64,000 bases of DNA, taken from positions 1-64,000 of the forward strand of contig DASYPQ010000009.1 in assembly GCA_036006425.1 (NCBI GenBank), in the 5' to 3' direction. Positions 1-8,522 of the stretch are shown here, one piece after another. The stretch comes from DASYPQ01 sp036006425 (GTDB lineage: Bacteria; Planctomycetota; UBA1135; GCA-002686595). The notes beneath the pieces are model-generated. The model was not told the origin of the DNA. It saw only the letters and a list, made by a program, of their open reading frames with translations, and ran no database searches. The translations under genes and the position numbers were made by a program. The stretch's first letter is position 1. Each line of letters starts with the position of its first letter.

Positions 1-100
1 GTGCGCAAGCGGCTCGAGTTCGGCGACCTCGTCGGCGATCAGCGGCTGCGCCTGGTCGCGCTCGTGGTCGCCGAGCTGATCGCGCTCGCGCTCGTCCTGC

Positions 101-342
<242 letters not shown>

Positions 343-343
343 T

Positions 344-748
344 GTGGTCGACGCGCTCACGGCCGACGTCAACGAGATCTCACGCCGCGAGCGGGCGACG
401 CAGACGCTCCAGCTCGACGCGGGACCGACCCACGCAGGGCAGGAGTTTCTGATGCTCGGATCGTTGAGCGGAACCGAGCCGGGCTTCCATCAAGGGGATT
501 GGACGATCCCGATCAACCCGGACTTCTACACGTTGCTCCTGATGTGCCAGCCGCGCCAAGCGCCGATCTCGCCGGTCCACGGATACCTAGACGGATCGGG
601 CAAGGCGACCGTGATCTTCGAGATCACCCGTCGCTGGAACGCGGCGACGCTCGTGGGCCACACCTTCAACCACGTGTTCGTGCTGCTCGACCGGCACGGA
701 AGGATCCTGTTCGTCAGCAACGCCGAATCACTGACGATCCGGCGGTGA
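344..748 (+). CDS. C-terminal part of a proline-rich secreted protein (5' end unresolved)
   Basis: About 134 residues of real coding sequence follow a polyproline linker. The segment has the pattern of a C-terminal beta-rich module that I associate with planctomycete exported proteins: TQTLQLDAGPTHAG, then LGSLSGTEPGF, then a C-terminal VFVSNAESLTIRR. The given start is the first GTG after the linker. It is probably not the true start, because the open frame continues back through the polyproline tract to a TGA at 77-79 with no ATG, GTG or TTG on the way. The N-terminal part is probably in another frame (a run reading VRKRLEFGDLVGDQRLR begins at base 1) or beyond the window. Either a sequence error in the repeat or a genuine frameshift would explain this. 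Function unknown; likely cell-surface or secreted. Confidence 0.55.
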   Translation: MVDALTADVNEISRRERATQTLQLDAGPTHAGQEFLMLGSLSGTEPGFHQGDWTIPINPDFYTLLLMCQPRQAPISPVHGYLDGSGKATVIFEITRRWNAATLVGHTFNHVFVLLDRHGRILFVSNAESLTIRR

Positions 749-829
749 CGGCGGGGTCCGCGAGTCCGCTCAGCGAGAGGACTCGGGGATCTCCGCGCGC
801 TCGATCGCCTGGAGTGAGGGACCGCGCGA

Positions 830-1507
830 TCAGGGCTGGAGCAGCTGGCTCGCGACGAGCTCGACGCCCGTGCGGTACGCGGCTTCCTTCAGGACCTCCA
901 CTTGTTCCCGGTCGGCGCTCGTGCGCGTCACCATCGAGCTCGCGCGGTCGTCGCTCATCGGCTCGGGGAGCAGGCTGCGCCAGCGACCGGTCCGCGTGTC
1001 GACGACGACGATGCGCAGGCGGATGCGCATCTCCTGGCGTTCGTCGGGAACGAAGACTCCTGCGATCGGCAACCACGCCGCTGCCTGGCCAGCCGTCGGC
1101 CGCGCGCGCGACTCGAGGATGCCCCAGTACGCGATCACCGCGCTGAATCCGCCGCGCGCCGCGGCCTGGCGCATGCCGTGCGCGTTGCTCGTCGAGCGCG
1201 ACGGGATTCCGGACGCGACGCCGACGTCGAAGTGTGCCTTCAGGGCGGTGAGCACCTGCTCGTCCGGGAAGAGCGCGCCCGACTGAACGACGAGCACGTG
1301 TTCCCCCGCGCGCAGCCGCACTTCACCAGTCCCGTCACTGGCATCCCCAGGGAGGTCCGTGCCGATCACGTCGAGGTCGGACAGCTCTCCGTCGTACGTC
1401 GAATTCCCGTTGCCCCACGGCCTCACGGGGTTCGAGATCGACCGCGTGGCGCAGGCGGACAGGAGAAGGAGGAGGAACGCGACCGGGTGTAGTGTGTGTT
1501 GGTTCAT
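830..1507 (-). CDS. Putative lipoprotein of unknown function
   Basis: A 225-residue protein beginning MNQHTLHPVAFLLLLLSAC, a typical signal peptide with a lipobox (LSAC, Cys about residue 19). It is therefore expected to be lipid-anchored. The mature part has a mixed alpha/beta look with a segment VRLRAGEHVLVVQSGALFPD and a basic tail. The tail pattern (RIRLRIVVVDTRTGRWRSLLPEP) resembles small outer-envelope proteins whose strands describe a product built from attributes, but I cannot name a family. The gene stands alone, divergent from the serine hydrolase at 1602 and facing the fragment at 344-748. GC3 is high, as in its neighbours. Confidence 0.75.
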   Translation of the reverse strand: MNQHTLHPVAFLLLLLSACATRSISNPVRPWGNGNSTYDGELSDLDVIGTDLPGDASDGTGEVRLRAGEHVLVVQSGALFPDEQVLTALKAHFDVGVASGIPSRSTSNAHGMRQAAARGGFSAVIAYWGILESRARPTAGQAAAWLPIAGVFVPDERQEMRIRLRIVVVDTRTGRWRSLLPEPMSDDRASSMVTRTSADREQVEVLKEAAYRTGVELVASQLLQP

Positions 1508-1601
1508 GGATCCGTTCGCTCAGCCTATCCCGACGGCCGCGGAAATGAATGCACGTCGACCGCGCAGCCGGCCCCTTTTCTCCCCGTCACGACCGCGCCC
1601 C

Positions 1602-2951
1602 ATGAAGAATCCCACGTTCGCCGTGTTGCTGTCCCTCATGCTGCCGGTCGCGCAGTCGGCGCCGTCCGCGCTGGTCTCCAAGATCGACGCGCTCGCCGCG
1701 GAGCAGCTCGCAAAGCCAGGAGGGGTCGGCCTCTCGATCGCGGTCGCCCAGCGGGGGAAGATCCTCCTCGCGAAAGGCTACGGCCTAGCCGACGCGGAGC
1801 TCGACGCGCCGGCGAACGAGCAGACGATGTTCCGCATCGGCTCCGTGACGAAACAGTTCACGGCGGCGATCGTGATGCATCTCGTCGAGCAGAAGAAGCT
1901 CGCGCTCGACGACGAGCTCGCGAAGTACGTGCCCGAGTTCCCGCTGCAAGGGCGCAAGGTGACGATCCAGCAGCTCCTCCAGCACACCTCGGGCATCAAG
2001 AGCTACACGGAGATCAGCGACGCCTGGCAGAAGGTCTGGCCGCTCGAGCTGACGCACGCCGAGTTGCTCGACTTCGTCAAGGACGCGCCCTTCGACTTCG
2101 AGCCGGGCACCGACTGGCACTACAGCAACACCGGCTACTACCTCCTCGGCATGGTGATCGAGAAGGTCACGGGCAAGAGCTACGCCGAGGAGCTGCAACT
2201 CGAGCTGTGCAAGGCACTCAATCTCGCGCGCACGCGGTACGACTCGAACCGCGACCTGATCAAGAACCGCGCGCAGGGATACGCGCTCGACGGCGAGCGC
2301 CTCGTCAACGACCAGATGTTCGGCATGGAGCAGCCGGGCGCGGCGGGCGGCATCGTGTCGACCGCCGGCGATCTCGTGCGCTGGCAGATGGCGTTGAGCT
2401 CGGGCAAGGTCGTCAGCCCGGAATCGTTCCAGAGGATGCGGACGTCGACCGTGCTGCCGAACGGCCACGACACGTCGTACGGATTCGGGCTGAAGATCGT
2501 CGAATGGGCCGGCAAGCAGCGCATCGAGCACGGCGGCGGCATCTTCGGCTTCAACTCGATGCTCCTGTGGGTGCCCGGCGACGACTTGCACGTCGCCGTG
2601 ATCAGCAACGGCGAGGCGCTGTCGTCGGAGAGGCTCGCGGACGCGATCGCCTACGCCGCGCTCGGCATCGAGCCGCAGAAAGCGAAGGACGAGCCGATCC
2701 CGGCGGAGCTGATCACGCGCTTGAGCGGCGACTACGTGTTCCCCGGCATCGGCATGGACTCGAAGATCTTCGAGCGCGAAGGGAAGCTCTTCGTGCAGGC
2801 GAGCGGACAAGAGGCGTTCCGCATCCTGTGGCAGGGCGGCCTGGAGTTCCGCGCCGCGTTCGACAACGAGGTGAAGGTCGTTTTCGCCGCCGACGGCAGG
2901 TCCCTCGTGCTCCACCAGCGCGGCCGGAAGGCCGACGGCGTGCGGAAGTAG
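1602..2951 (+). CDS. Serine hydrolase, class C beta-lactamase/penicillin-binding-protein-like
   Basis: A 449-residue exported serine hydrolase of the beta-lactamase superfamily (Pfam Beta-lactamase). The start at ATG 1602 gives a signal peptide (MKNPTFAVLLSLMLPVAQS); an upstream in-frame extension exists but lacks a leader. The three hallmark motifs are present: SVTK with Ser81 and Lys84, YSN at 174-176, and HGGG at 310-313 in place of KTG. A C-terminal domain of about 100 residues follows, as in many D-aminopeptidase/esterase-type members. The family includes D-Ala-D-Ala carboxypeptidases, esterases and peptidases, so the substrate cannot be assigned. The next gene starts 45 bp downstream with its own strong ribosome binding site. 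Confidence 0.9.
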   Translation: MKNPTFAVLLSLMLPVAQSAPSALVSKIDALAAEQLAKPGGVGLSIAVAQRGKILLAKGYGLADAELDAPANEQTMFRIGSVTKQFTAAIVMHLVEQKKLALDDELAKYVPEFPLQGRKVTIQQLLQHTSGIKSYTEISDAWQKVWPLELTHAELLDFVKDAPFDFEPGTDWHYSNTGYYLLGMVIEKVTGKSYAEELQLELCKALNLARTRYDSNRDLIKNRAQGYALDGERLVNDQMFGMEQPGAAGGIVSTAGDLVRWQMALSSGKVVSPESFQRMRTSTVLPNGHDTSYGFGLKIVEWAGKQRIEHGGGIFGFNSMLLWVPGDDLHVAVISNGEALSSERLADAIAYAALGIEPQKAKDEPIPAELITRLSGDYVFPGIGMDSKIFEREGKLFVQASGQEAFRILWQGGLEFRAAFDNEVKVVFAADGRSLVLHQRGRKADGVRK

Positions 2952-2961
2952 CGGCGCGCGC

Positions 2962-2967
2962 TATCAT
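2962..2967 (+). promoter_or_regulatory. -10-like element TATCAT
   Basis: TATCAT lies 29 nt before the ATG of the gene at 2997, in otherwise GC-rich DNA (CGCGCTATCATCCTCGG). The same hexamer precedes the aconitase gene at 59784. No good -35 hexamer is visible 16-18 bp upstream, so this is only a candidate. Confidence 0.35.
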
Positions 2968-2996
2968 CCTCGGGTCGCCAGCCCGGAGGAGAACCC

Positions 2997-4295
2997 ATGC
3001 GGCAATCGTTCCTGTCAGCGATGTGCGGTGCAGCTCTGCTGCCTCCGGTCGGAGCGCAGAGCCCGTCCACGAACACCGACGAAGCGGCGTGGCAGATCCA
3101 CCGCAAGACGCGCGTCCTCTACGCCGGCTCGCCTGGAGGCTCCCGTGAACACGCGTTCCAGCAGTTCCTGAGCGTGTGGTTCGACAAGGTCGGCGTCATC
3201 GATCTCGAGAAGCTGTCGATGAGGACCGCTGGCGACTACGACGTCGTGATCGCCGACTGGCGCAGTCAGTACGGCAACGACGGCTACCCGAAGCGCGAGA
3301 ACGAGCTTTCGATGCCTGGAGTCGGGATCGGGCCCGAGTTCACGAAGCCCGTCATCGCCATGGACTACGTCAGCTCGAGTCTCCGGATGGAGTACAAGCT
3401 CGACTGGCTCTGACTGTGCCTAGCCAACCGGGCGCACGGGATGCGCCTCGACCATCCGATCTTCAAAGGTCCTCTCGGCGTGGACGTCACGATCGACGCG
3501 GATCATCCCTACCTGGGCCAGGGCACGTGGCTCGTGTCCACGCCGGACTCGGGCAAGGGCGGCGACTGGGGCATGGTGTCCGACGGCCACGAGCTCGAGG
3601 ATTCACCCGACTGCGAACGGATCAGCGGAGGAATGAACAGCAAGGGGGCGCACGCCGTGGCGATCGGCCGCCAGGCCAACATGCTCCAGTGGGGTTTCTA
3701 CGGCGCTCCGGACCACATGACCGAGCCGGCCAAGCACGCGTTCCTGAACGCGATCGTCTACATGAAGCAGTTCGACGGCCAGGTGCCGTTGGTGAAGAAG
3801 GTCGCGGCCGGACGCACGTGGCTCGAGCAGTACGTCGAGATGCTGGAAGCGATGAAGCCCGAGGAGCGCGTCGTCAACGAGAAGAACGGACTCGCCGGAT
3901 ACCTCGTGCCGAAGTTTCCTGCCGAGTTGACGAAGGACGGCGTCGACCCCGCGCGCCTGCGAGAGTGGTACCGCGAGAACGAGGAGTTCCTCGTCGGCGG
4001 TCCCGAGCGGACGATCGTCGTCGATCAGGACCTGGCTGCGATGAAGCTGAGCAACCGGAAGCCCGCGTTCCTGGATTGGCTTCTTGAAGCGTTTGCAAAG
4101 GATCCGCAGAACGCGATGGCCCGCAAGCTGGCGGGACGTTACCTGGCAGAAGGCAACCAGGACGCGCAGGCAGCGACGGCGTACATCAAGGAGAACCGGC
4201 CGTTCCTCTTCTTCACGGACACCGGCGGCTATCGATGGACGGTGGACGTCAACGCGCAACGCGCAGCCCAGGCGAAGAAGGCGATCGCGAAGTAG
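2997..4295 (+). CDS. Candidate selenoprotein, ThuA/GATase-like exported protein read through TGA
   Basis: One 432-residue reading frame interrupted by a single TGA (3411-3413, residue 139). The start has a strong ribosome site (GGAGGA, 6 nt before ATG) and a signal peptide (MRQSFLSAMCGAALLPPVGA). The protein before the TGA (KTRVLYAGSPGG..., ending EYKLDWL) and after it (LCLANRAHG, then HPIFKGP) reads as one protein in one frame. Codon use is the same on both sides and there is no ribosome site for a second start. The overall pattern (a region near KGAHAVAIGRQANMLQWGFYG, then an alpha-helical C-terminal part rich in Glu and Lys) loosely resembles ThuA/class I amidotransferase-like folds; that is inference. 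With selenocysteine inserted, the site is U-L-C. The alternative is a nonsense mutation making two fragments. I favour selenocysteine because of the stem-loop downstream and the second case at 40766. Confidence 0.65.
3430..3448 (+). promoter_or_regulatory. Candidate bacterial SECIS stem-loop
   Basis: Bases 3430-3436 (GGGCGCA) pair with 3442-3448 (TGCGCCT; one G-U pair) around the loop CGGGA. The loop begins 23 nt after the TGA at 3411-3413, inside the spacing usually seen for bacterial SECIS elements (about 16-37 nt), and has G in its second position. It lacks the full GGUC loop of E. coli fdhF, so support is moderate. Confidence 0.45.
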
Positions 4296-4350
4296 GAAGA
4301 GGAGCGGCGATTCCGCCCCTGCGCTAGACTCGCTCGCAGGAGGGAGTTCC

Positions 4351-4401
4351 TTGCTTCGAGCCCGCTTTTTCCTGTTCGCGCTGAAGGGCTCACCCAAGTG
4401 A
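4351..4401 (+). CDS. Possible 16-residue leader peptide upstream of the CPBP protease
   Basis: TTG at 4351 is preceded by a very strong Shine-Dalgarno run (GGAGGGAG, 4339-4346). It opens a short frame reading MLRARFFLFALKGSPK and stopping at TGA 4399-4401. The stop overlaps the GTG start of the next gene (GTGA at 4398-4401), the usual geometry of translational coupling. A -10-like TAGACT sits at 4325-4330. The coupled start at 4398 has no Shine-Dalgarno of its own, so a coupling leader is plausible, but the peptide itself has no recognisable features. Confidence 0.35.
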   Translation: MLRARFFLFALKGSPK

Positions 4402-5312
4402 CGGCACCCGAGGCGCCGCCCGTCCTGTCCCCGGGACCACCGCGCCGGACTTGGGTTGCTCCGCCCAGGGTCTCGCCGAGCCTCATCGTGCCGATCGTCG
4501 GCATGGTCGGGGGGGGCTTCGCGAGCGCGATCGCTGTCGTCCTCGTCGCGGTCCTCTCCGATCCAGGGATCACGAAAGGGAACGCTGCCGAGAACATCCT
4601 GCACTGGATGGACGCGCACATCGCCTCGTTTCCCGCGATCTTCGCCTCCATCGTCCCGGCCCAGCTCGTGTTCCTCGGGACTGCCGTCTTCTTCGCCGCC
4701 TTCGATCGCGAGCGCTGGTTCGCGCGCCTCGGCTTCGTCGGCTGGCAGGTCCCGTTCTCGCTCGTCGTGCTCGCCGTCCTCGGCACGCTCGGCGTCCAGT
4801 TCGCGATCGGCCTCGTCGCGGACGCGCTCATCCGCGAGCCCAGCGATTCCTTGAAGATGCTGGCGCGGATGTTCACGGAGCCGAAGGGGATCGCCGCGGT
4901 CGGCGTCGGCTTCCTGATGAGCGTGCTGCCGGGCGTGTGCGAGGAAGCGCTCTTCCGCGGCTTCATGCAGCGCGGCCTCCTGCGCCGCTGGTGTCCGTCC
5001 GTCGCGATCGGCGTGACGAGCGTCTACTTCGCGATCGCGCACTTCGACGTGCAGCACTCGCTCGCGGTCCTTTCGCTCGGCGCGTGGCTCGGATTCGTCG
5101 CCTGGAAGACGGGATCCGTGTGGGCGACCGCGCTGTGCCACTTCACGAACAACGCCTTCGCGTTCGTCGTGCTCCGCGTGTGGGGAGACGCGGGGACCGG
5201 AACGCCGAAGCACGCCATCTATTACGTCATGGGATGCTTGTTCCTGGTCCTGACGATCGTCGCGGCGGTGCGATTGCGGAGGACGAGGACCCCGGCGTGC
5301 GTTCCCAGCTGA
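4398..5312 (+). CDS. CPBP-family intramembrane metalloprotease (CAAX-like)
   Basis: A 304-residue polytopic membrane protein of the CPBP/Abi family. The three conserved motifs of this glutamic-type intramembrane protease are present in order: EEALFRG (E-E-x3-R), then FAIAHFD (F-x3-H), then HFTNN (H-x3-N), all between residues about 175 and 255. Several hydrophobic segments flank them, including SLIVPIVGMVGGGF near the N terminus. The GTG start overlaps the stop of a possible leader peptide, and the 3' end overlaps the next gene by 16 bp, so the two are probably co-transcribed. Members process prenylated proteins or bacteriocin-type peptides in other organisms; the substrate here is unknown. 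Confidence 0.88.
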   Translation: MTAPEAPPVLSPGPPRRTWVAPPRVSPSLIVPIVGMVGGGFASAIAVVLVAVLSDPGITKGNAAENILHWMDAHIASFPAIFASIVPAQLVFLGTAVFFAAFDRERWFARLGFVGWQVPFSLVVLAVLGTLGVQFAIGLVADALIREPSDSLKMLARMFTEPKGIAAVGVGFLMSVLPGVCEEALFRGFMQRGLLRRWCPSVAIGVTSVYFAIAHFDVQHSLAVLSLGAWLGFVAWKTGSVWATALCHFTNNAFAFVVLRVWGDAGTGTPKHAIYYVMGCLFLVLTIVAAVRLRRTRTPACVPS

Positions 5313-6124
5313 CCGCGTGGATCGTCGGAGCGACGCTCGCGGGCTGTGCCGCGCAGGCTGCGGCGCCGGTCGCGAATCCGCACCGGATCCGCGTGAAGCC
5401 GGTGTTCCTCGTGCCGACCGACGCGCAGGCACCCTCGGAGGAGTCGCAGCGGCTCCTCCTGCGCCATCTCGAGTGGTGCAGGAGCCGCTACCTCGAGCTC
5501 CTGCTCGGACGCGACACGTTCGAGGTCGCCGCGAGAGACGGGCCTCTCGTCCTGCGCGGAAAGATGCGCGCGGAGGAGTACCTGAGCTCTCCGGGCCAGG
5601 GATCCGAGGCGGCCGTGCTCGAGCTGTTCGAGCACGACCGCGTCGACCGGTTCACGTGTCCGTTCGTGTACGTCGTCCTCTTCTGCGGGACGGGCGAGAA
5701 GCCGAAGGGCGGCGGCGCGCCGCTCAACGGCGGGGCGAACTGCGGAGGCGGAGTCGTCGTCCTCGCGGCGGACAACCTCGTGGAGGACGTCGGCTTCCAG
5801 GCCTGCCTCCAGCACGAGATCGGTCACGCGTTCGGCCTGCCGCACGCGGATGCGTGGGGCTGGGACATGAAGACGAGCGACTCGCTGATGTCCTACAACC
5901 CCGCGCACCGGACGAACGGGTTCGAGCCGAGCGCGACGCCGGGGAAGCTCCTGCCCGAGGAGCTGCGGATGCTCGACGTGAACGACGGCGTGTTCCCGTC
6001 GTTCACGTACGACGCGCAGAAGGACGCGCCCGCGGGCTACGCGCTCCGCGGCACAGTGCCGGTGTTCCCGCCGATGTCGCTCTCCGGACAGCGCGAGTAC
6101 ACCGGGTCCTGGGACGGACGGTGA
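5297..6124 (+). CDS. Zinc metalloprotease lipoprotein (HExxHxxGxxH)
   Basis: A 275-residue protein. The GTG at 5297 gives a signal peptide with lipobox LAGC (Cys17), so it is likely membrane-anchored outside the cytoplasm. HEIGHAFGLPH at residues 173-183 is the extended metzincin-type zinc site (His173, Glu174, His177, His183), and SLMSYNP about 25 residues later gives a possible Met-turn. Six or more cysteines lie between residues 120 and 170. The gene starts within the last 16 bases of the CPBP protease gene, suggesting an operon. The family cannot be fixed beyond a metzincin-like secreted protease. Confidence 0.82.
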   Translation: MRSQLTAWIVGATLAGCAAQAAAPVANPHRIRVKPVFLVPTDAQAPSEESQRLLLRHLEWCRSRYLELLLGRDTFEVAARDGPLVLRGKMRAEEYLSSPGQGSEAAVLELFEHDRVDRFTCPFVYVVLFCGTGEKPKGGGAPLNGGANCGGGVVVLAADNLVEDVGFQACLQHEIGHAFGLPHADAWGWDMKTSDSLMSYNPAHRTNGFEPSATPGKLLPEELRMLDVNDGVFPSFTYDAQKDAPAGYALRGTVPVFPPMSLSGQREYTGSWDGR

Positions 6125-6246
6125 GGCGGGGTCGAAGGGCTGCGATCGCGGCCATCATCGCCGGGTAATGAAGCGCGGGTTGGGGTCGTCCGTGCCCCGA
6201 CCTACGGAGCCGCTCGCTCGCAAGGCACCCTTCTGGAGACACCTCC

Positions 6247-6936
6247 ATGCTGAACTTGAAGCTCCTCTTGACGTCGAGCGCTCTCGCCCTTGCTCTCGGC
6301 CCCGCGATCGTTTCGCCGCTATCCACGAGCCCGGTTCGAGGCACCGTGCCGTTCGACGCGGTCTCGATGACCATCGAGGTCAATGCGACCGACCTCGATG
6401 CCGGCGTGATCCTCTTCAGCGACACGGAACTGCGACTGCACCAAGTGATGATCCAGGATCCGCTCGGCAACGTCGTCTACCAGATGACCTCCAGTGATGC
6501 GGTGGGGCTCGGATTGACCGAGATGCAATCGGAGACAGCCGAGCCCGACATCCAGACCGCGTTCCTCGCCTATCCCGAAGGCGACTACACGTTCAGCGGC
6601 CAGGCCTTCGACGGCACGATGCTCTCCAGCGTCGCACACTTGTCCCACTCGGTCCCTCTTGCACCCGAGCTGACCAGTCCAGCTGACGAAGCTCGGCTGA
6701 ACGTCAACAATGTCGACGTCGAGTGGACGCTGGATTCTTCCGTCGACCACTACTGGATCGAAATCGAACAGGACGTCCCCCCGAGCAACTTCACGATCGA
6801 CCTCCAACCGGGAGTCCACGAGTTCAGGATTCCGCCGCAGCTCTTGCGGAGGGGGACCGAGTACCAGATCGGCGTCGGGGCCGTCGGCTCGAACGGGAAC
6901 GCGACCGTGACGGTGGTCGGGATCGAGACCAAGTGA
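6247..6936 (+). CDS. Secreted protein with a C-terminal fibronectin-III-like domain
   Basis: A 229-residue protein starting with a clear signal peptide (MLNLKLLLTSSALALALGPA). A beta-rich body follows (VSMTIEVNATDLDAG, then FLAYPEGDYTFSGQAFDG). Residues about 135-229 (LTSPADEARLNVNNVDVEW ... GTEYQIGVGAVGSNGNATVTVV) have the spacing of a fibronectin type III-like sandwich. There are no cysteines after the leader and no catalytic motif. It stands alone between an operon end at 6124 and the divergent-looking spacer at 6937-7112. A structural or adhesion role outside the cell is inferred; the ligand is unknown. Confidence 0.75.
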   Translation: MLNLKLLLTSSALALALGPAIVSPLSTSPVRGTVPFDAVSMTIEVNATDLDAGVILFSDTELRLHQVMIQDPLGNVVYQMTSSDAVGLGLTEMQSETAEPDIQTAFLAYPEGDYTFSGQAFDGTMLSSVAHLSHSVPLAPELTSPADEARLNVNNVDVEWTLDSSVDHYWIEIEQDVPPSNFTIDLQPGVHEFRIPPQLLRRGTEYQIGVGAVGSNGNATVTVVGIETK

Positions 6937-6949
6937 CCTGAAGCGCGAC

Positions 6950-6978
6950 GGGGCGATCGGGGTCGCGACCCCGGCCCC
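6950..6978 (+). terminator. GC-rich hairpin after the secreted-protein gene
   Basis: GGGGC (6950-6954) pairs with GCCCC (6974-6978), and inside it GGGGT (6959-6963) pairs with ACCCC (6968-6972) around the loop CGCG. The hairpin starts 13 nt after the stop codon at 6936. No U-tract follows, so it could be a Rho-dependent pause or 3'-end stabiliser rather than an intrinsic terminator. Confidence 0.3.
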
Positions 6979-7055
6979 GCCACGCAGGGCCTGCGGCGAT
7001 GCGCGGGCCACTCACTGCATCCGAAGTGAGTTCGCTCCGCGGTCGACGGGTTCGC

Positions 7056-7061
7056 TATTCT
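7056..7061 (+). promoter_or_regulatory. -10-like TATTCT ahead of the five-gene cluster
   Basis: TATTCT in the context TTCGCTATTCTTTCCC lies 51 nt upstream of the ATG at 7113, the only AT-rich hexamer in the spacer 6937-7112. No convincing -35 is visible. It is the most likely promoter for the cluster at 7113-12785. Confidence 0.35.
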
Positions 7062-7112
7062 TTCCCGCACGCACCCTGCGCGCGGGCGCGCTTCCTCCTC
7101 GGAGCCACCACC

Positions 7113-8510
7113 ATGCACCCCGGCGTCCACCGTCACGAAGACCTTGTCGGCCTTTGCACCGTCGCACTCACCGACGCGATTCCCGACTCCCTCACGCAGG
7201 CCGTCCGCACCGCCGACACCGCCGCCCTCGCGCGCACCGACGGCCACTTCGCTGTCGCCGCGCGCGAAGGCAACACTGTCCGTCTCGCGCGCACGATCGG
7301 CCTCCCGCTGCGCTTTTTCGTGGCGAAGATGTTCCACGGCCCGTTCCTCGTCGTCTCCGACCGCATCGACACGATCTTCGAGTGGTGCCTGTCCGAGAAC
7401 ATCGGCTGGCAGTTCGACCCGCTCTACACGCGCACCGTCCCCGCGCACCATCTCGTCGAGGTCGAGCAGATCGGCTGCCCCGATCCGAGCCCCGTCTACC
7501 GCCGTTTCTTCGAGCCCGAGATCGCGACGGGACCCGCCGACGTCGAGGCGCTCGGCGCCGACTACGCGCGCGCGACGCTCCGCGCCCTGACGACTTGGCT
7601 CGCCGCGATCCCCGCCGACGCGCGCATCGCTCTCGCGTTCTCGGGCGGCATCGACAGCACCGCGGTCCTCCTTCTCGCGCACCGCGCACTGCTGGATCTC
7701 GGCCGCGATCCGGCCCGCCTCTGCGCGTACACGCTCGATCTCGGCGGCGGCGCCGACGCCGCGCAGGCGGAGCGCACCGTCGCGGAGCTCGGATTGCGCT
7801 CGCAGTGGGAGCGCATCGTGCCCGCGCGCGCGGAGCTCGACCTCCCCGAGGCGATCCGCGTCATCGAGGACTACCACCCGCTCGACGTCGAGTGCGCGGC
7901 TGCCTCGATGCTCCTCCTCGGGGCGTTGCGCGAGCGCCACCCCGACCTGCGCTACCTCCTCGACGGCGACGGCGGCGACGAGAACTTGAAGAGCTATCCG
8001 GTCGAGGACTCCGATCTCACGATCTCGAGCGTCCTCCGGAATCCGCTGCTCTACCAGGAAGGCTGGGGGATCGACGCGATCAAGCACAGCCAGACCTATT
8101 CGGGCGGACTTTCGCGCTCGTACGTGCGGACGTTCGCGCCCGCGCGCCGCACGGGATTCGAGGCGTTCTCGCCGTTCACGGTGCGCTCCGTCATCGCGTC
8201 GGCCGCGCGCATCCCGTTCGCGGCGCTCGCGGACGGCGACATCGAGAAGCTGTACGCGCTCAAGGGCGCGATCGTCGCGGCCGGCGTCGAGTCCGCGACC
8301 GGAGTGCGGATGCCCGTCGCGCCGAAGCGCCGCTTCCAGGACGGCATCCTCGCGCAGGGCTCGACGGAAGCGCACCGCCGCTCGCGCACGAGCAAGGCGT
8401 GGTGCCGCCAGGTGTTCCTCGACCAGTGGAAGGAGCGCTTGAACGTCGCCTGGGAACCGACGCGGCGACGCCGCTCGGGCAACGAGATTCCGAACGAAGT
8501 CGCGCAGTAG
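7113..8510 (+). CDS. Asparagine-synthase-like ATP-PPi-type enzyme lacking the glutaminase cysteine
   Basis: A 465-residue protein with a C-terminal asparagine synthase domain. The PP-loop FSGGIDSTAVLLL (residues about 176-188) binds ATP, and DGDGGDEN (about 289-296) is the matching downstream motif. The N-terminal 150 residues look like the amidotransferase fold (HFAVAAREGNTVRLAR) but the protein begins Met-His-Pro, without the Cys2 that cleaves glutamine in AsnB. Ammonia or another amine may therefore be the nucleophile, as in beta-lactam synthetase-type or peptide-modifying relatives. ATG 7113 was chosen over an upstream in-frame ATG at 6999 because the extra residues are Arg-rich and non-conserved in look. 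It is the first gene of a five-gene unit with gaps of at most 12 bp. Confidence 0.8.
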   Translation: MHPGVHRHEDLVGLCTVALTDAIPDSLTQAVRTADTAALARTDGHFAVAAREGNTVRLARTIGLPLRFFVAKMFHGPFLVVSDRIDTIFEWCLSENIGWQFDPLYTRTVPAHHLVEVEQIGCPDPSPVYRRFFEPEIATGPADVEALGADYARATLRALTTWLAAIPADARIALAFSGGIDSTAVLLLAHRALLDLGRDPARLCAYTLDLGGGADAAQAERTVAELGLRSQWERIVPARAELDLPEAIRVIEDYHPLDVECAAASMLLLGALRERHPDLRYLLDGDGGDENLKSYPVEDSDLTISSVLRNPLLYQEGWGIDAIKHSQTYSGGLSRSYVRTFAPARRTGFEAFSPFTVRSVIASAARIPFAALADGDIEKLYALKGAIVAAGVESATGVRMPVAPKRRFQDGILAQGSTEAHRRSRTSKAWCRQVFLDQWKERLNVAWEPTRRRRSGNEIPNEVAQ

Positions 8511-8522
8511 AAGGGTCCACCG

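Noticed and set aside
3468..3471. GGTC as the SECIS loop of the gene at 2997
   Set aside because: It lies 54 nt after the TGA, outside the usual spacing, and has no good stem around it.
3441..4295. Separate gene starting at ATG 3441
   Set aside because: It shares the frame of 2997-3410, has no ribosome site or leader, and begins inside the candidate SECIS hairpin, so it is the downstream half of one gene.
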